A DNA stretch of 64,000 nt from positions 576,630 through 640,629 of the forward strand of contig CDRNVI010000019.1 of NCBI GenBank assembly GCA_977017575.1. The letters are read 5' to 3'. Positions 45,388-56,000 of the stretch are shown one piece after another. Under the pieces are notes generated by a model that saw only the letters and a list, made by a program, of their open reading frames with translations, was not told where the DNA came from and made no database searches. This stretch comes from Paramoeba atlantica (Eukaryota > Discosea). The stretch's first letter is position 1. Each line of letters starts with the position of its first letter. Position numbers and translations under genes: made by a program.

Positions 45388-46320
45388 TGCTAAATTTGTA
45401 CCCACGCGTGCATTTCAGATTGCAATCATGACACGCCTTGGGATGCCTCATCCTCGACTCCCGAAATCGCTGCTGTGCCCCGGCTGTCGTATGTTACTCG
45501 ACAACAAAACAGCTTTGCAGCACATCCCCGGATGCGTCCAATGTACAGGGCTTAATGCCACAATGAAGCACAATCGGCTGGTTAAGTATATCTTCGATTT
45601 GGCACAAAAGGCCGGTGTACAATGCGAGAAAGAACCGCGATCTTTTTCGACTTGGCAATGCGGAATTTGCAAGAATAAAGTGTTTCCAAGCAATAATAAT
45701 AATAATAATAACAAAAGACTATACACATGCAACTTTCAACGTACACTCTCCTTAGCGCACTGAAAGGGTTAAGCAGTACGCAAGTTCTTGCCTTCATTGC
45801 CGCGTCATATGCCCGAAGAGCAACTCAGCGCCAACTTGTTCTCTGCTTGCCAAATAAACCACCGTATACTATCAATATTACGTTTCCAAGCAACAAAATG
45901 ATTCATGACAAAACATGTGCCGGACGTCAGCTGTTTCGCTCAGGGCCTGATTTGGTGATATATTGGTCAACCGGGGAAATATTTTATGATCTAACTGTGG
46001 TGCACGAGCTATCGAACTCCAATCAAGCGAAATCTTGCTCCCAGCTTCTTACAGATGCAATCAAGCGGAAACGGGATACATATGTGACATCCGGAAAAAT
46101 TCCCGACTTCGCATTTCAGTGCATCCCAGTGCTGTCCTGCGGCTCTCTTCATCAAAATACGAGATCTCTGTTGCATGTCCTATCCGACGCGGCACTCTTA
46201 AATCGTCGAGCAACTGAAATGGAGTTCAAGCTCCTACTTCAGGAACTGAATGGGACGGAAGTGTACGCCCAGTTGCGGAACCACTTATCCCCGGAAGGCA
46301 GCAGCAGGTACAGCATTTGA
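45388..46320 (+). pseudogene. Group B LINE protein, C-terminal third (copy B8)
   Basis: SNAKFVPTRAFQIAIMTRLGMPHP, CPGCRMLL...H...C, TMKHNRLVKYI and CGICKNKVFPSN, then the insertion 45694-45881 within duplicated GTTTCCAAGCAA. The frame then continues KMIHDKTCAGRQLFRSGPDLVIYW, GEIFYDLTVVHEL (RLE) and IKRKRDTYV. The tail is QELNGTEVYAQLRNHL and the stop is at 46318-46320. RLE residues are intact, but with no RT the copy is non-autonomous. Confidence 0.85.
45694..45881 (-). mobile_element. SINE-like element, family S2 (188 bp)
   Basis: Flanked by the 12-bp duplication GTTTCCAAGCAA (45682-45693, 45882-45893). On the minus strand it ends in a (TTA)n-type tail (45694-45712). A weak A-box-like TGGCGCTGAGTTG lies near 45820, but no B box was found, so a tRNA origin is only a possibility. 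No relation to family S1 is seen. Confidence 0.72.
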
Positions 46321-46418
46321 GCCAAATGTATCAACATAGTTTCGTTTTTTTCAATGCCTATATGTATTATTATATACATAATATCTAAAGGAACGGAAAA
46401 AAAAAAAAAAAAAAAAAA

Positions 46419-46535
46419 GGCTCTCTTACCTACGGGGCCCGATTCATCTCCTCCGAGGAAGGAGTACAACAGGGCGATCCCCTAGGACCATTGCTCTTCT
46501 CGTTAGTGGCCCTGGAGCTCTCAGAAGCCATTAAC
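46419..46535 (+). pseudogene. Group C LINE RT fragment
   Basis: Encodes GSLTYGARFISSEEGVQQGD then PLGPLLFSLVALELSEA, the RT block 4 region of group C (compare SSEGVQQGDPLGPLLFSLV in 53086-57204). It lies directly after the poly(A) of copy B8. About 39 codons; no other domain. Confidence 0.8.
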
Positions 46536-46687
46536 CTTTGAAATCCTATGACAGGAAGCCACGGGCGAAACATCACCTTCCCCCCTTCTCTCGTGAGAGA
46601 AACTACCTCCAAAAATAACTAGAACAGAACTTACAAGTAAATGAATAAATAAATAGATAAATAAATACGCTAACCTGGAAATGTCTA
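46536..46687. other. Unassigned spacer
   Basis: No gene. A small GAGAGAAACTACC region is followed by (AAATAAATAG)-type AT-rich repeats at 46635-46665. Confidence 0.5.
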
Positions 46688-46706
46688 TAAGTATTTCGTA
46701 TTGGCG

Positions 46707-46761
46707 CTACCCCCCATTGTATGGGGGTAGTTCTAACTAAGCTTACGCGTCTTTGTAAGCT
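46707..46761 (-). promoter_or_regulatory. Structured 3' UTR of group B LINE copy B9
   Basis: Hairpin 1 is CTACCCCC/GGGGGTAG (46707-46730), perfectly paired. Hairpin 2 is AGCTTAC/GTAAGCT (46740-46761). Same order and spacing as 22086-22142, with a different loop in hairpin 1. Confidence 0.72.
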
Positions 46762-46794
46762 AAATCTTATAATTCTATATATTTAATATTTGAC

Positions 46795-49400
46795 CTACGA
46801 TAGTGCTTTGCTCATTTGAGAACACAGCACAGTGCCGTTTAACTCCTGGAGGTGCATTATGAAATCTTGCACAACGATATCGCGATCACGCCCGCTAGCA
46901 TCGGCCAGAGATTTCAGGAGAGCCAGGCCACTTTTGTTCATTGCTCCTCCGGCGAGTATTGATACGCATGTAAATTTTTCATGAGGTATTAGATCCGAGT
47001 TAACATACGTGTCGACTTTGCGTTTTTCGGCTTCCTGCATTAGCTGATTGCTCCGTTTACCGAGATTCGTCTTGGATATTTCATTTATGATAGTGAGGTC
47101 ATAGAATATCTCACCGGACGCCCAGTAAATTGCTAAGTCTACGTCAGGGCATCCGTCTAACGTCAGGGCATCCGGCTTATGTCGGATGATGGGACTTAGC
47201 GATCCCAACTTCCCGAGCTAACGCACCCGGCGTCGCATAACAAGACGCTAAAGAACTAGGGTGAGCACAACGAAGACAATATGGATGACACTACCCGGTG
47301 CCAGTAAAACGAGGCACTAAATAATTAGGGTGGATGTCATTCTGGCAACGTAGAATGGGTGGCACCGCCCAGTACCGAATATAACAAGGTACTAAGAAAC
47401 TAGGGTGGGTGCCATTCGGGCTAATCTTTGGAATGTGTTTGTGTGTTTTTTTTTTATCCACCCTCAAAAGATAGAGTGGTTTTTTTGGTCAAGGGGCGCC
47501 TTATTTGCATTACCTAAGGTGCAGGGGTATAGCGCACCCCACCTCCCTAGCTGTAACCTAACTCCTCTCCAAGCGGAGGTCAGCCGTAGCTTGCTATGGC
47601 TGGCTCTCCGGATACGTCGCAAGACGTATTCGGACTGCCCGTTTGGGGAGTTGAGGGGCCATAACTTTTCGGAGTCAAAAGGCCCAATACATCATCATCA
47701 TCAAATTGCTAAGTCTGGTCCGCTGCGATGGAATGATGCGGTTCCACACTTTTTCTGATGTTCATGTTTGCGCTGTTCATTCACCGATTCATTACATTTC
47801 AGGCATCGATAAGTGGTGAATTGTCTCGGTTCCCGCTCGCATGGGACTCCGGTCTGAAGACAGAGGTCGTAAATATGACGAACGAGAGCATGATGTCGCG
47901 TTGTCGCATTTGCGCCTGTGCATTTAACGCAACCGAGCAAGTGTGCTAGAAAGTGTTTTGATTCGAGAATCATTTTGCATCCAGGGCATATGATTTTGTC
48001 CGGCATACTCTTGTGCGCAAGACCAAGCCGTGCCATCACCATTAGAGAGAATTGAGATGATGGAATATATCTCGTTTTTCCTTGCAACCAATCGTGATTA
48101 CCCTTTTCACTGCACGCCTTTACCAAAGGTGCCAACTCCTCGTTTTTCTTTGTCAGCTCTTGATACGTCTTCTGATTGAGCATAGCCTCCGTTGCGGGGC
48201 CATCATTTACTGATTCGCTGTCCTGCGCTATACCTTCGTCGTACGTTAATCGAGCTGATTTTGGTTTACATTGCTCAAGAGAAACGCGTTTAGAAGAGTT
48301 GTACGCGGACGTACGAGAGTCAGTAGATGATGGCAGGCCGAGCCCACCTTTCTTCAGCGGCAACCGGCACCAAGCGATGTGTTTATCTGTCATTTTGCCA
48401 AGCCATGTGTTCAACACCGCTTCAACATCGCTGTCGAATTTTTTGCATAGTTTTTCCGATGCTATTGGTGTGTGTACCCGGGTGTGGTACCTATGTCTAA
48501 TGTTTACGCTTTTCGATAGTAGAAGTAGTGATATGTTGTTTAAACCCATGCGCTTGAGACGTCGGAATATGGCTTCGTGCTTTTCAAGCTTCTGTGTCAG
48601 ACATTCACTGACTACTTCGTCGTTGCCTATGTATGCACCTAGGGTCTTTGTCGCTGAATGCTTGATTTTCACTCCTTCTGCTTCAAGTTCTGCTGGGATT
48701 GGTATATCATGCTTTCCGCCAAACCACACGCATTTGTGTTTGGCCATTTTGACTCGTTTCTCCGCTAGGAGGCCGTGTAGACGACTGAATGCATCAGCTA
48801 ACGCTTGTTGGTCCTCAGATGCTAGGTTTATGTCGTCGATGAATGCGAAGATTTTTACTTGTGGAAATTCCATTGCCAGGGTTTCTATGATAGGCTGCAT
48901 AAATGCGCAAAAGTACAAGGTAGATAACGGAGATCCTTGTCGTACTCCAGCTGAGCTATATATCGTCTCGTAATGCTCACCGTTTTTTCCGTAATATAAA
49001 AGCTCAGAGGCCTCCGAATATTCCGCGTGAAAGAATCTACGAAAAGGGCGCAATGTGCATAGGCCGAAAACGACTTTTGCGATGTCGCTACGCATAGGCG
49101 AGTTAAAGGCATTAGCGAGATCGATTGATAGAATGGCTTTGCCTTCTTGATAATGGCTATGAAGACGGTGCACTACTTTTTCGCATCCAGACTGTACAGA
49201 TACTCCAAATTGTAACGGGGCGAAGAGTTTTTCGAGTGTATGTTCGTGCCGTGCTACTAATACGATTCCCGCCAGTTTCAGGAAGACTTCGCCTACGCAG
49301 ATTGGTCTGACGCCTTTTTCTGCCTTTGGTAACGCTACCAAGCGTGCTCGTTTCAGACGATTCATTACTTGTTTTACACATCCGTTGCCGAGATATGCGA
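46795..49400 (-). pseudogene. Group B LINE protein copy B9, split by SINE-like element
   Basis: RT: QVMNRLKRARLVALPKAEKG, LSIDLANAFNSP (motif A, near 49110), AGVRQGSPLSTLYF, AFIDDINLAS (motif C, near 48830) and KTLGAYIG. Then RRLKRMGLNNISLLLLSKSV, LPLKKGGLGLPSS, CPGCKMIL...H...C, ATTRHHALVRHI and CLKCNES. The RLE begins HRSGPDLAI, is broken by the S1 element within the 14-bp duplication AAATTGCTAAGTCT, and continues YWASGEIFYDLTIINEI and AEKRKVDTYV. The tail ends QMSKALS. All catalytic motifs from RT onward are present; it lacks the N-terminus and is interrupted once. Confidence 0.87.
47141..47702 (+). mobile_element. SINE-like element, family S1, copy 2
   Basis: 562 bp, flanked by AAATTGCTAAGTCT (47127-47140, 47703-47716), with an (ATC)4 tail. 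The first 15 bases (ACGTCAGGGCATCCG) are repeated after 4 bases, so the 5' end differs from copy 1. It contains a stable hairpin CGGATACGTC-GCAA-GACGTATTCG near 47608-47635 with a GNRA-type loop. Very similar to 41195-41735, with only scattered differences. Confidence 0.82.
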
Positions 49401-49676
49401 ACCTGCCCCCCGAGAATACACCAACGCATTCTGTTTCCTGAGCAGAAAAGGACTTTTGGCGCTCGAAAGAAACATAAACTTGATGTCATTCCAATGACCG
49501 ATCCACACAAAATGTGCAACAACTCCATGGATTTCGTCGAACAATTCCCACGTTGACGTATCCGAAGGCACTCTACTTCCTCGAAATCCTTCGCGCACTC
49601 CGATCGTCGCTTGCGGCGCCCCAGCGCCCAGGTACATAAAAGTGAAGGTTGTCAGAATAAGAAAAGTCAACAATCT
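49401..49676. other. Unassigned sequence between copies B9 and C1
   Basis: No supported gene. A short minus-strand frame with a hydrophobic start (MRLLTFLILTTFTFMYLGAG) opens at 49679, but its first codons overlap the start of copy C1, so I do not call it. Confidence 0.5.
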
Positions 49677-50215
49677 CAATACGTCGAAATGCGAAATTAT
49701 TACTTCCCCCAGCTCGGCCCACCAGGCTGATTACTTCCCAGACATACCCGACGAGAAGATCAATTCGCAGGGGAACTTTGACATACTAGGGAGTCCTGTA
49801 GGATCCGCCGACCACTGCTCTGCTTATCTTCTTTCTCACGCCCTAGAACCAGCCGAGGATACCCTCGATGCCATCACCAACATTCAGGAACCCCAGGTCG
49901 CGCTTGCCCTAATTCGTCAATGTGCGGGGTTCTGTCAAATGGTGTATGCCATGAGAAGCACGCCCCCACAGTCCCTGATTCACCTTTGCTCCCGTTTAGA
50001 CGACTTTCTCATGACCGCTATAGAGGCAATCATCTGTCCTCTGGACAGGTCAGCACAATCTCAAGCACAGCGACTGAAGCGTCATGGGGGATTAGGTCTG
50101 AGATCCGCAGCTCTCCACGCCTCCGCGGCTTACGTTGCATCCGTCGCCTTTGCCTCTGCCACAGATTCCTGGGATCCCACAGACGCTGAAGGTTTCTCGG
50201 AGGCCATCCTCGACA

Positions 50216-50903
50216 GTTCGTTGAAGAATCAAATGTGCCTTTTCCAGCCTATAAAGCCATACAAATATATACCGATGGCTCTGTTCTGCCGATGAAAAAT
50301 ACGAAAGAGATTCGAAGTGGCATAGGTATCGTAGTTCTAAAACCACGATGCGAACCCTCACGGATATCCATACCATTGGAATCAGACACTATTGAGCGAG
50401 TAGAGATCTTAGCTTTTCAGCATGCCCTTCTCCAACTGCCGTCAAAACCATGCGCTTGTCTGTTTCATACAGACTCTTACTATCTATGGGACTTCTTTCA
50501 CAATCTTCGATATCGGCGGCGAATCGTTGGTTACAAAGGGGTTTTAAATGGAGATTTGTTCTCCCAGTTAGACGGAAAATTACGGTCCTTAAAACATGAT
50601 TTGTACTCAATATATATGTGCAAAGTCAAGGGTCACTCAGGAAATAAATGGAACGAGGAGGCAGATGGGTTAGCACTGATTGCAGCGCGAAAAGTTCCTC
50701 GACCGCCTGAGCGGAAAAAGAGAAAAACAAGTAATGATTCCAACGCATCACAAATCGACAAATCCTTGGAAAAGCTGATAAAACATAGAACCTTGGAAAA
50801 GGGAAAGACGAAAACCAATCCAGCACCCAAGCGCGGCGCCGAGGCTAAAGTCAAGCTGTGCGGGAAGATTGCGAAAACTGGTGGGAAGAGGGCGCCTTCA
50901 TAG
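50216..50903 (+). pseudogene. RNase H domain of an Ingi-like LINE
   Basis: The frame ESNVPFPAYKAIQIYTDGSVLP gives the first catalytic Asp, ERVEILAFQHALL the Glu, FHTDSYYLWDFF the next Asp, and VKGHSGNKWNEEADGLA the His/Asp end. All four RNase H positions are present. The C-terminal tail is basic (PPERKKRKTS, EKGKTKTNPAPKRG) and ends at 50903. It is a 5'-truncated retrotransposon end without its own start. Confidence 0.85.
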
Positions 50904-51110
50904 TAAAAGTTGGGCGGAAGACGTGCTTCCACCAGCAGGTTCGGAATACCCTGAGGAAGAGTTCAGGAAGATAAGGAAAAGTATTGTGTGAAAGTAAAAT
51001 AGTAGGCACTACTAAACTCTGAACTGGAAGGCGAGGGAGTATAAGTTCGGGGGGAAAACATTTAACATTCTAACCGACATATGTCGGTCTTTTGGATTGG
51101 ATTGGATTGG
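50216..51110 (+). mobile_element. Ingi-like LINE, 5'-truncated 3' end with RNase H
   Basis: Flanked by the 10-bp duplication ATCCTCGACA (50206-50215, 51111-51120). It carries an RNase H reading frame, a short 3' UTR with the perfect palindrome ACCGACATATGTCGGT (51073-51088) and a (GGATT)n tail. A separate family from the Ingi-like LINE at 12179. Confidence 0.85.
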
Positions 51111-52259
51111 ATCCTCGACATCAATCAGAAGGCTGGCACTGCTCTCCTCGATCCCCGAGGTCGTGTTCTCACAACTCCCAACGCCCCATGCGAGAAGGCC
51201 CTGAGCGCGCCGTACTCCTACCGGAAGAGAAGGCGCCCTCCGCCAAGGAATGATCCTCACCCCCCGGACGAGCCTCCGGGACATATTCTTCGTACGACTT
51301 CCCGCACGGCCAACACACCCACGGATGCCTACCCACTCTCGACTCCCCTCTACGGTTCTGAAGAATGCCAGGACATGTTACCCCCACAGTGGCCCAAAGG
51401 GAAGATCCCGCGCCAGCGGGTAATCAGTTATGCTATTGCAGCCCATGCCTTTTCCCAGGAATATGAGACAACTGACGCACGAACCCGTGCAAGGTGGATC
51501 TCCCAGTGTGGCACGGGAGCGAGCAGCTTGGCCTTTGTGACTCCTTCGAAAGACCTTGGGCACGCCTTTACCCCCACACAATTCCGAACTTTGGCCCGTT
51601 GGTGGTTAGGCGTGGACATCTACCATGAAGATAGCACGTGCCCCATGCCGAAATGCTCGCTCCCCCTTGACAGCAAAGGGGACCATGCACTGTCTTGCAA
51701 ACATGGCCATGGTATTGTGACCAGGCACAACGCTGTTACGGACCAGTTCGCGGACGTGTGCAGTCGAGCCCGCCTCGCCCCTCAACGAGAAAAGAGTCTC
51801 GGGAACAGGGGCCCAGGCGGGGCCCTCACCAGACCTGGCGACATATACTTGCCCAGCCTTTTTCTTGGAAATCCCATTGTGCTTGACTTCTCGGTCACCC
51901 ATGCTCAGCGATTAAAATATACGGACAAAGTCCGAAACGCTAGCTGGGTTGCCGCGGGGTCATTTGCCGAACATTATTCCTCAATGGAGAAGGGCAAGCA
52001 GCGTCGAGAAGCCGTAGAGGCAGGATGCGACTTTACGGCCATGGTTGTCGAAAGTTATGGCGCCTGGAGCCCCAGCGCTTCAGCCGTGCTCCGCAAAGTC
52101 GGTGAGAGGTGTTCGCACGCCTCGGGGGGTCTACTTTCGGAAGGTGAGGCAACGAGCCGAATCTTCGCTGAACTAAACATAACCCTTATGCGCTTTCAAG
52201 CGCGCATGATGGTTGCTCGTTCACCTTCCGAAGACCCCATCGCAACTCTGGAGGAATAG

Positions 52260-52744
52260 CCTCCAGAGCGGCCCGAGGCCGATCGAGCCGATAGTGCCTA
52301 TCCTCACGCCTCGCTTTCACGAGCAAGGTACCCCAATGTGAGACAGGTATGGATTCGGAACATTCATCCGAATCCGGCGATCAAAACCCAACTTCGTGAC
52401 CGTGCCGCTGTCGGCACATGCCCGCGCCTGCGCCCTCCCGCATAACAAGGGAAGGGTTCCCAAGCCAGGCCGTGGAGAGGTCGAGAGACCCGGTCCGAAG
52501 CGCGTACTGCTGGAAGAAGGGGTGGAGCACGCGCGGATTGATTTCTGGGGGGAAGTGAGGGAAAGAGGAGGGCAAAGTTTGGAAGGCGCGGATGGATGCT
52601 CGGGGGGGGGGGAAGTGAGGGAAAGAAGCGGGTGAAGTCGGAAAGTCGCGGATGGTTTCTTTGAGGGGTGGAGATAAGGGAGAGAAGCGGGCGAAGTTGA
52701 TAAGGGCGAAGTAAAGTAAGTAGGAAAGTAAGTAAGAAAGTGAT
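52260..52744 (+). promoter_or_regulatory. Structured 3' UTR of group C LINE copy C1
   Basis: Elements in order: an outer CTCAC/GTGAG stem enclosing CCT.GCT/AGC.AGG (52311-52350), an ATTCGGA/TCCGAAT hairpin (52352-52377), GTGCCG-CTGT-CGGCAC (52402-52417) and GGTC-GAGA-GACC (52479-52490). The same order is found after copies C3, C5 and C6 with compensatory changes. It is followed by GGGGAAGTGAGGGAAAGA repeats at 52548-52628. Confidence 0.75.
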
Positions 52745-52760
52745 AAAAAAAAAAAAAACG

Positions 52761-53028
52761 AACCAATCTTAGGCAAGAAATAGACCGGTTAATGAAACAG
52801 AGAGGAATTGAATGCCGTGATGTAAAAAAAAAAAAAAAAAAAAAAATAAAATGAATCGCGCGGAACGCGCGAATGGATTGGGTCTGTATTGCTTGTTTTG
52901 GTTTTTACTGTTCTTGTTTGTAGTATATACTTAGGGGAGATTAAATTGCTAGTTTTGGGCTGAGAAAAAACAAAAGGTACATCTGTGGAAACAATAAAAT
53001 GAAATCCAAAAAAAAAAAAAAAAAAAAA
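52761..53028 (+). other. Two stacked poly(A)-ended scraps
   Basis: No gene. 52761-52848 is an unidentified piece of about 65 bases plus A23. 52849-53028 resembles the distal group C 3' UTR (GAACGCGCGAATGGATTGGG, GCTAGTTTTGGGCT; compare 63145-63240 minus) and ends in poly(A) that runs straight into the leader of copy C2. Confidence 0.65.
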
Positions 53029-53060
53029 AACGATAAAGATACAGTTTCTGTACCTTGTTG
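53029..53060 (+). other. Spliced-leader sequence at LINE 5' end (copy C2)
   Basis: 32 bases from AACGATAAAG to TTGTTG, directly preceded by an A22 tract belonging to the older insertion. The first four leader bases are merged with or replaced by the A tract. Confidence 0.9.
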
Positions 53061-53085
53061 TTTTTTTATCTCATTCTTACGCCCT

Positions 53086-56000
53086 ATGGTCACAACCCGA
53101 TCCAAAGCTAAGCAGGGCACAGGTTTCGAACGAGAAGCGAACGAGCATGAGCTAGGGTCATGGAATCAATTTGAAGCAAACAAACATCTCGTGGAGGGAG
53201 TAAGCACATACGATGAGAGTCTATATACCACTCCTCTCCCACCCGATCCCTCGTCTGAATTGTCGGAACGTGCCGAAAAGATTGCCCGCGACATTAAAGA
53301 CTCGGTAGAAGGTGAAACGCCAGACACAGGGCACCAGAACACAGCCACCGAAGAAGAACTTTTCTCTAGCATCCTCCCGGCCGTGAGTTCGTCGACCGAG
53401 AGTTCCGAGTTTCAGTTTGAAGGAACCCACCCATCTTCACTCAGCCAGCTCAAAAAATCTAATCAGGCTGTGAAGGGGAAGGTCCTCAGGTCGAGCCGCT
53501 CCGAATACGACTATGAGGAAAATAAGTTAGCATTTCCCGATCTTACACCTCCGGATCTCGATTTCTCAGTGGCCAAAAGTTGTAGAGGACGCAAAAAGAA
53601 GAAACGCCCGAAGGGTATCACTCTCTCCCAGTTGAGTACGAGGCTCGGGGCTACTGTCGAGCTGAGTGCCGAGTCCGGGGTGGACAGCGAAGACCGGGAC
53701 AACACAGACTCCATTTTGAACTCCTCCAAGCCATGTACTCCTGTAGCAGAACATGTGGACAACTCCTCGGGAGAAATGTTCCACGACGGACGGAACCGAA
53801 CCACATCGCCAGGGAAACGTAAACGTCACCAGGTGTCGAAAATCAGTCCCGCCGAGCCCATGGGCGCCGAGAAACCCCACCACATAGCCAAGACACTCCA
53901 CGCTACACGAGAAGAGGCATCCACGAGAAGAGGGCATCCACGAGAAGAGGCATCCATCGAAAATGTAAACGTACGGAAGTGTCATTTCCAGGGATGCGCA
54001 TGGAAAACATTGTCTCACGGGGGGCAGTGGCAAGCATTCTATAACCACATAGCCCACAGACACGGGGACCAGGTCCCGGATACGTGGTGGATAGAAGAAG
54101 GTCGCTTTCTTTGCAAGGAGTGCAACAAACACTATGACCTAGGAAAACGGGACACGCACACGAAGAGTTGCACGTCCCGCCGTTCACTACCTCAAATCCC
54201 ACAGACAACCCCTCCGAGCAGCAACATCATCCCTGCAGCGAATCCTCATCTTAATGACACCCCCCAACCAGATCTTCGCGCGGCCTCCGCACCAGCTGAC
54301 CAATCCACGGAAAGTCAGAGCGCCCAGGTCGATCTACCCCTTCCGAGTTTATCTTCCGTGAGCGCTCTGCCAATAAATACTTGCAAGGACATCCCAGATC
54401 GCTGCCGACAAGAATGGGCCAAGACGCTTTGTGGATGTATATCCACGGCGATCTGCGAAAACACACTCCAAGCGTGGACGCTTCTCGCCATGTTGCCCAA
54501 GTGCGTTTTACCTGCCCCCCACCGCGGAGGTAACCGCGCGAAAGCGTCGTACGCTTCCCATGTGAAGAAGTGTCTAGCTAGATGGCGCAATGGAGAATTC
54601 TTAGCGCTATGGAACGAAGCGGTTTCTAGTCTCGTACGGAAAAAGAAAAGTGTAGCACAAGCGCAAGACATTGACGACGAAATCAAGAAAGCGGCTTTAC
54701 GCGCTAAACGGCTTGTTCGCGACTCGGAGCTTTCTCGCGCTATGACTGCCCTGACTTCTGAACCTCTCGCCCCTGACGATGAAGCGACCTATGCGAAACT
54801 CCTGTCTAAGCACCCACCCAGACTCTCCACCTCCAACGTGGACTGCTTTCCGGCTCGGGACGTTGAGCCACTTAAAGCGACTGAGGAAGAAGTGGCCGAA
54901 GCTCTTTCCACCTTTCACCGAGGGTCCTCAGGTGGGGCCTTTGGTCTGCGACCCGAGCACCTTCAGACAGCCATGCAATATCATCACGACGCTTATACCG
55001 ACCCTCTGGGCACTCTCACTAAGTTCGTCAACCACATGCTCGCAGGAAAAGTGCCGTTAGAAGTCAAAGGTCACTATGCAGGTGGTCGGTTGTGCGCCCT
55101 GAAGAAAGGGGAACGTGACGTACGCCCTATTGCCGCAGGGGAAACTCTTCGTCGCCTGACAAGCAAAGTAGCCTGCTTCGCGGCTAAAGAACAAGCCCGC
55201 AAACTTTTCAAAGGACACCAGTATGGTGTAGCCACACCTGCGGGTTCAGAGCGTGTGATACATCTCTGCCGGAAGACCATCGCTGAACACATTGACGACG
55301 ACGACTTCATACTTTGTAAAGTCGATCTAAAAAACGCATTTAATAATGTTTCGCGAGATTCTTTTACGGCCCTAGCGCGCCGCCACTTCCCTAAACTGGG
55401 TTGCTATGTGGAATGGTGCTACAATGCGGGAAGCATTCTTACCTTTGGTTCCCGGACCATCGAATCCTCCGAAGGGGTACAGCAAGGCGACCCGCTTGGA
55501 CCTCTTCTTTTCTCACTGGTCATGAAAGAAGTCGCATGGAAAATCCGTGTGGCCGCCCCAAACCTCGACCTCAACATGTGGTTCTTGGATGACGGGGTAC
55601 TAGCAGGACCATCTTGCGACGTACGGCATGCTCTAGACGTGATTGCGATAACCGGCCCAAAATGGGGATTACACCTCAACGTAGCAAAGTGCGAGCTTAT
55701 ATCACACCCCGCTTCCTCCCACCGTTCTTCCCTTTTCCCCGACATTCCCGGTTTGAACAAAAATGGGGAAGGTAATTTCCATATTTTGGGGAGCCCGGTT
55801 GGATCCACCCAATTTTGCCGAGAGTTCTTCCTCAAAAACGCAATCGACTTAGCCGAAGAGTCGTTGGAGGCCATAACCACGCTTGATGATCCCCAGATTG
55901 CATTGTCTCTGATCCGACACTGTACAGGTTTCTGTCAAATGGTGTACTCTCTCAGATCCACTCCGACCGCTGAACTACAGGATATCTGCAAACGCCTAGA

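Larger units (their letters stand above)
45385..46418 (+). mobile_element. Group B LINE, 5'-truncated copy B8
   Basis: Plus-strand copy abutting B7 head to head at 45384/45385. The coding region (45388-46320) is interrupted by a 188-bp SINE-like element. The 3' UTR ends AAAGGAACGG and poly(A) (46397-46418). Confidence 0.85.
46688..49400 (-). mobile_element. Group B LINE copy B9 with SINE-like insertion
   Basis: 5'-truncated near 49400, just before RT block 1. Coding pieces are 47703-49400 and 46795-47140, split by an S1 element (47141-47702). The 3' UTR (46688-46794) carries the same two hairpins as copy B3. No poly(A) is visible at the left border. Confidence 0.85.
49677..52259 (+). pseudogene. 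Group C LINE protein, RT thumb to RLE (copy C1), split by insertion
   Basis: Begins NLNTSKCEIITSPSS just after the RT active site, then FDILGSPVGS, LIRQCAGFCQMVYAMRSTPP, RLKRHGGLGLRSA and AYVASVAFASA. It is broken after AEGFSEAILD within the duplicated ATCCTCGACA and resumes INQKAGTALLDPRGRV. The RLE region then has CPMPKCSLPLDSKGDHALSC...H, RHNAVTDQF, APQREKSLGNRGPGG, TRPGDIYLPSLFLGNPIVLDF and KGKQRREAVEA; Asp in RPGD and LDF plus the Lys helix fit the PD-(D/E)XK fold. The stop is at 52257-52259. The RT core is lacking. Confidence 0.87.
49677..52760 (+). mobile_element. Group C LINE copy C1 with an Ingi-like insertion
   Basis: 5'-truncated in the RT. The coding pieces 49677-50215 and 51111-52259 are separated by an Ingi-like 3' end (50216-51110). 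A structured 3' UTR (52260-52744) ends in A-rich sequence at 52745-52758. Confidence 0.85.

Noticed and set aside
49374-49679. Possible small secreted protein (hydrophobic start MRLLTFLILT)
   Set aside because: The start overlaps copy C1 in antisense and the body is unassigned sequence between two LINE scraps; no supporting signal.
51040-51110. GGATT repeats as an independent microsatellite
   Set aside because: They end exactly at the target duplication, so they are better read as the LINE tail.
53566-54132. Antisense ORFs opposite the group C protein
   Set aside because: Shadow frames in a GC-rich coding region without motifs.
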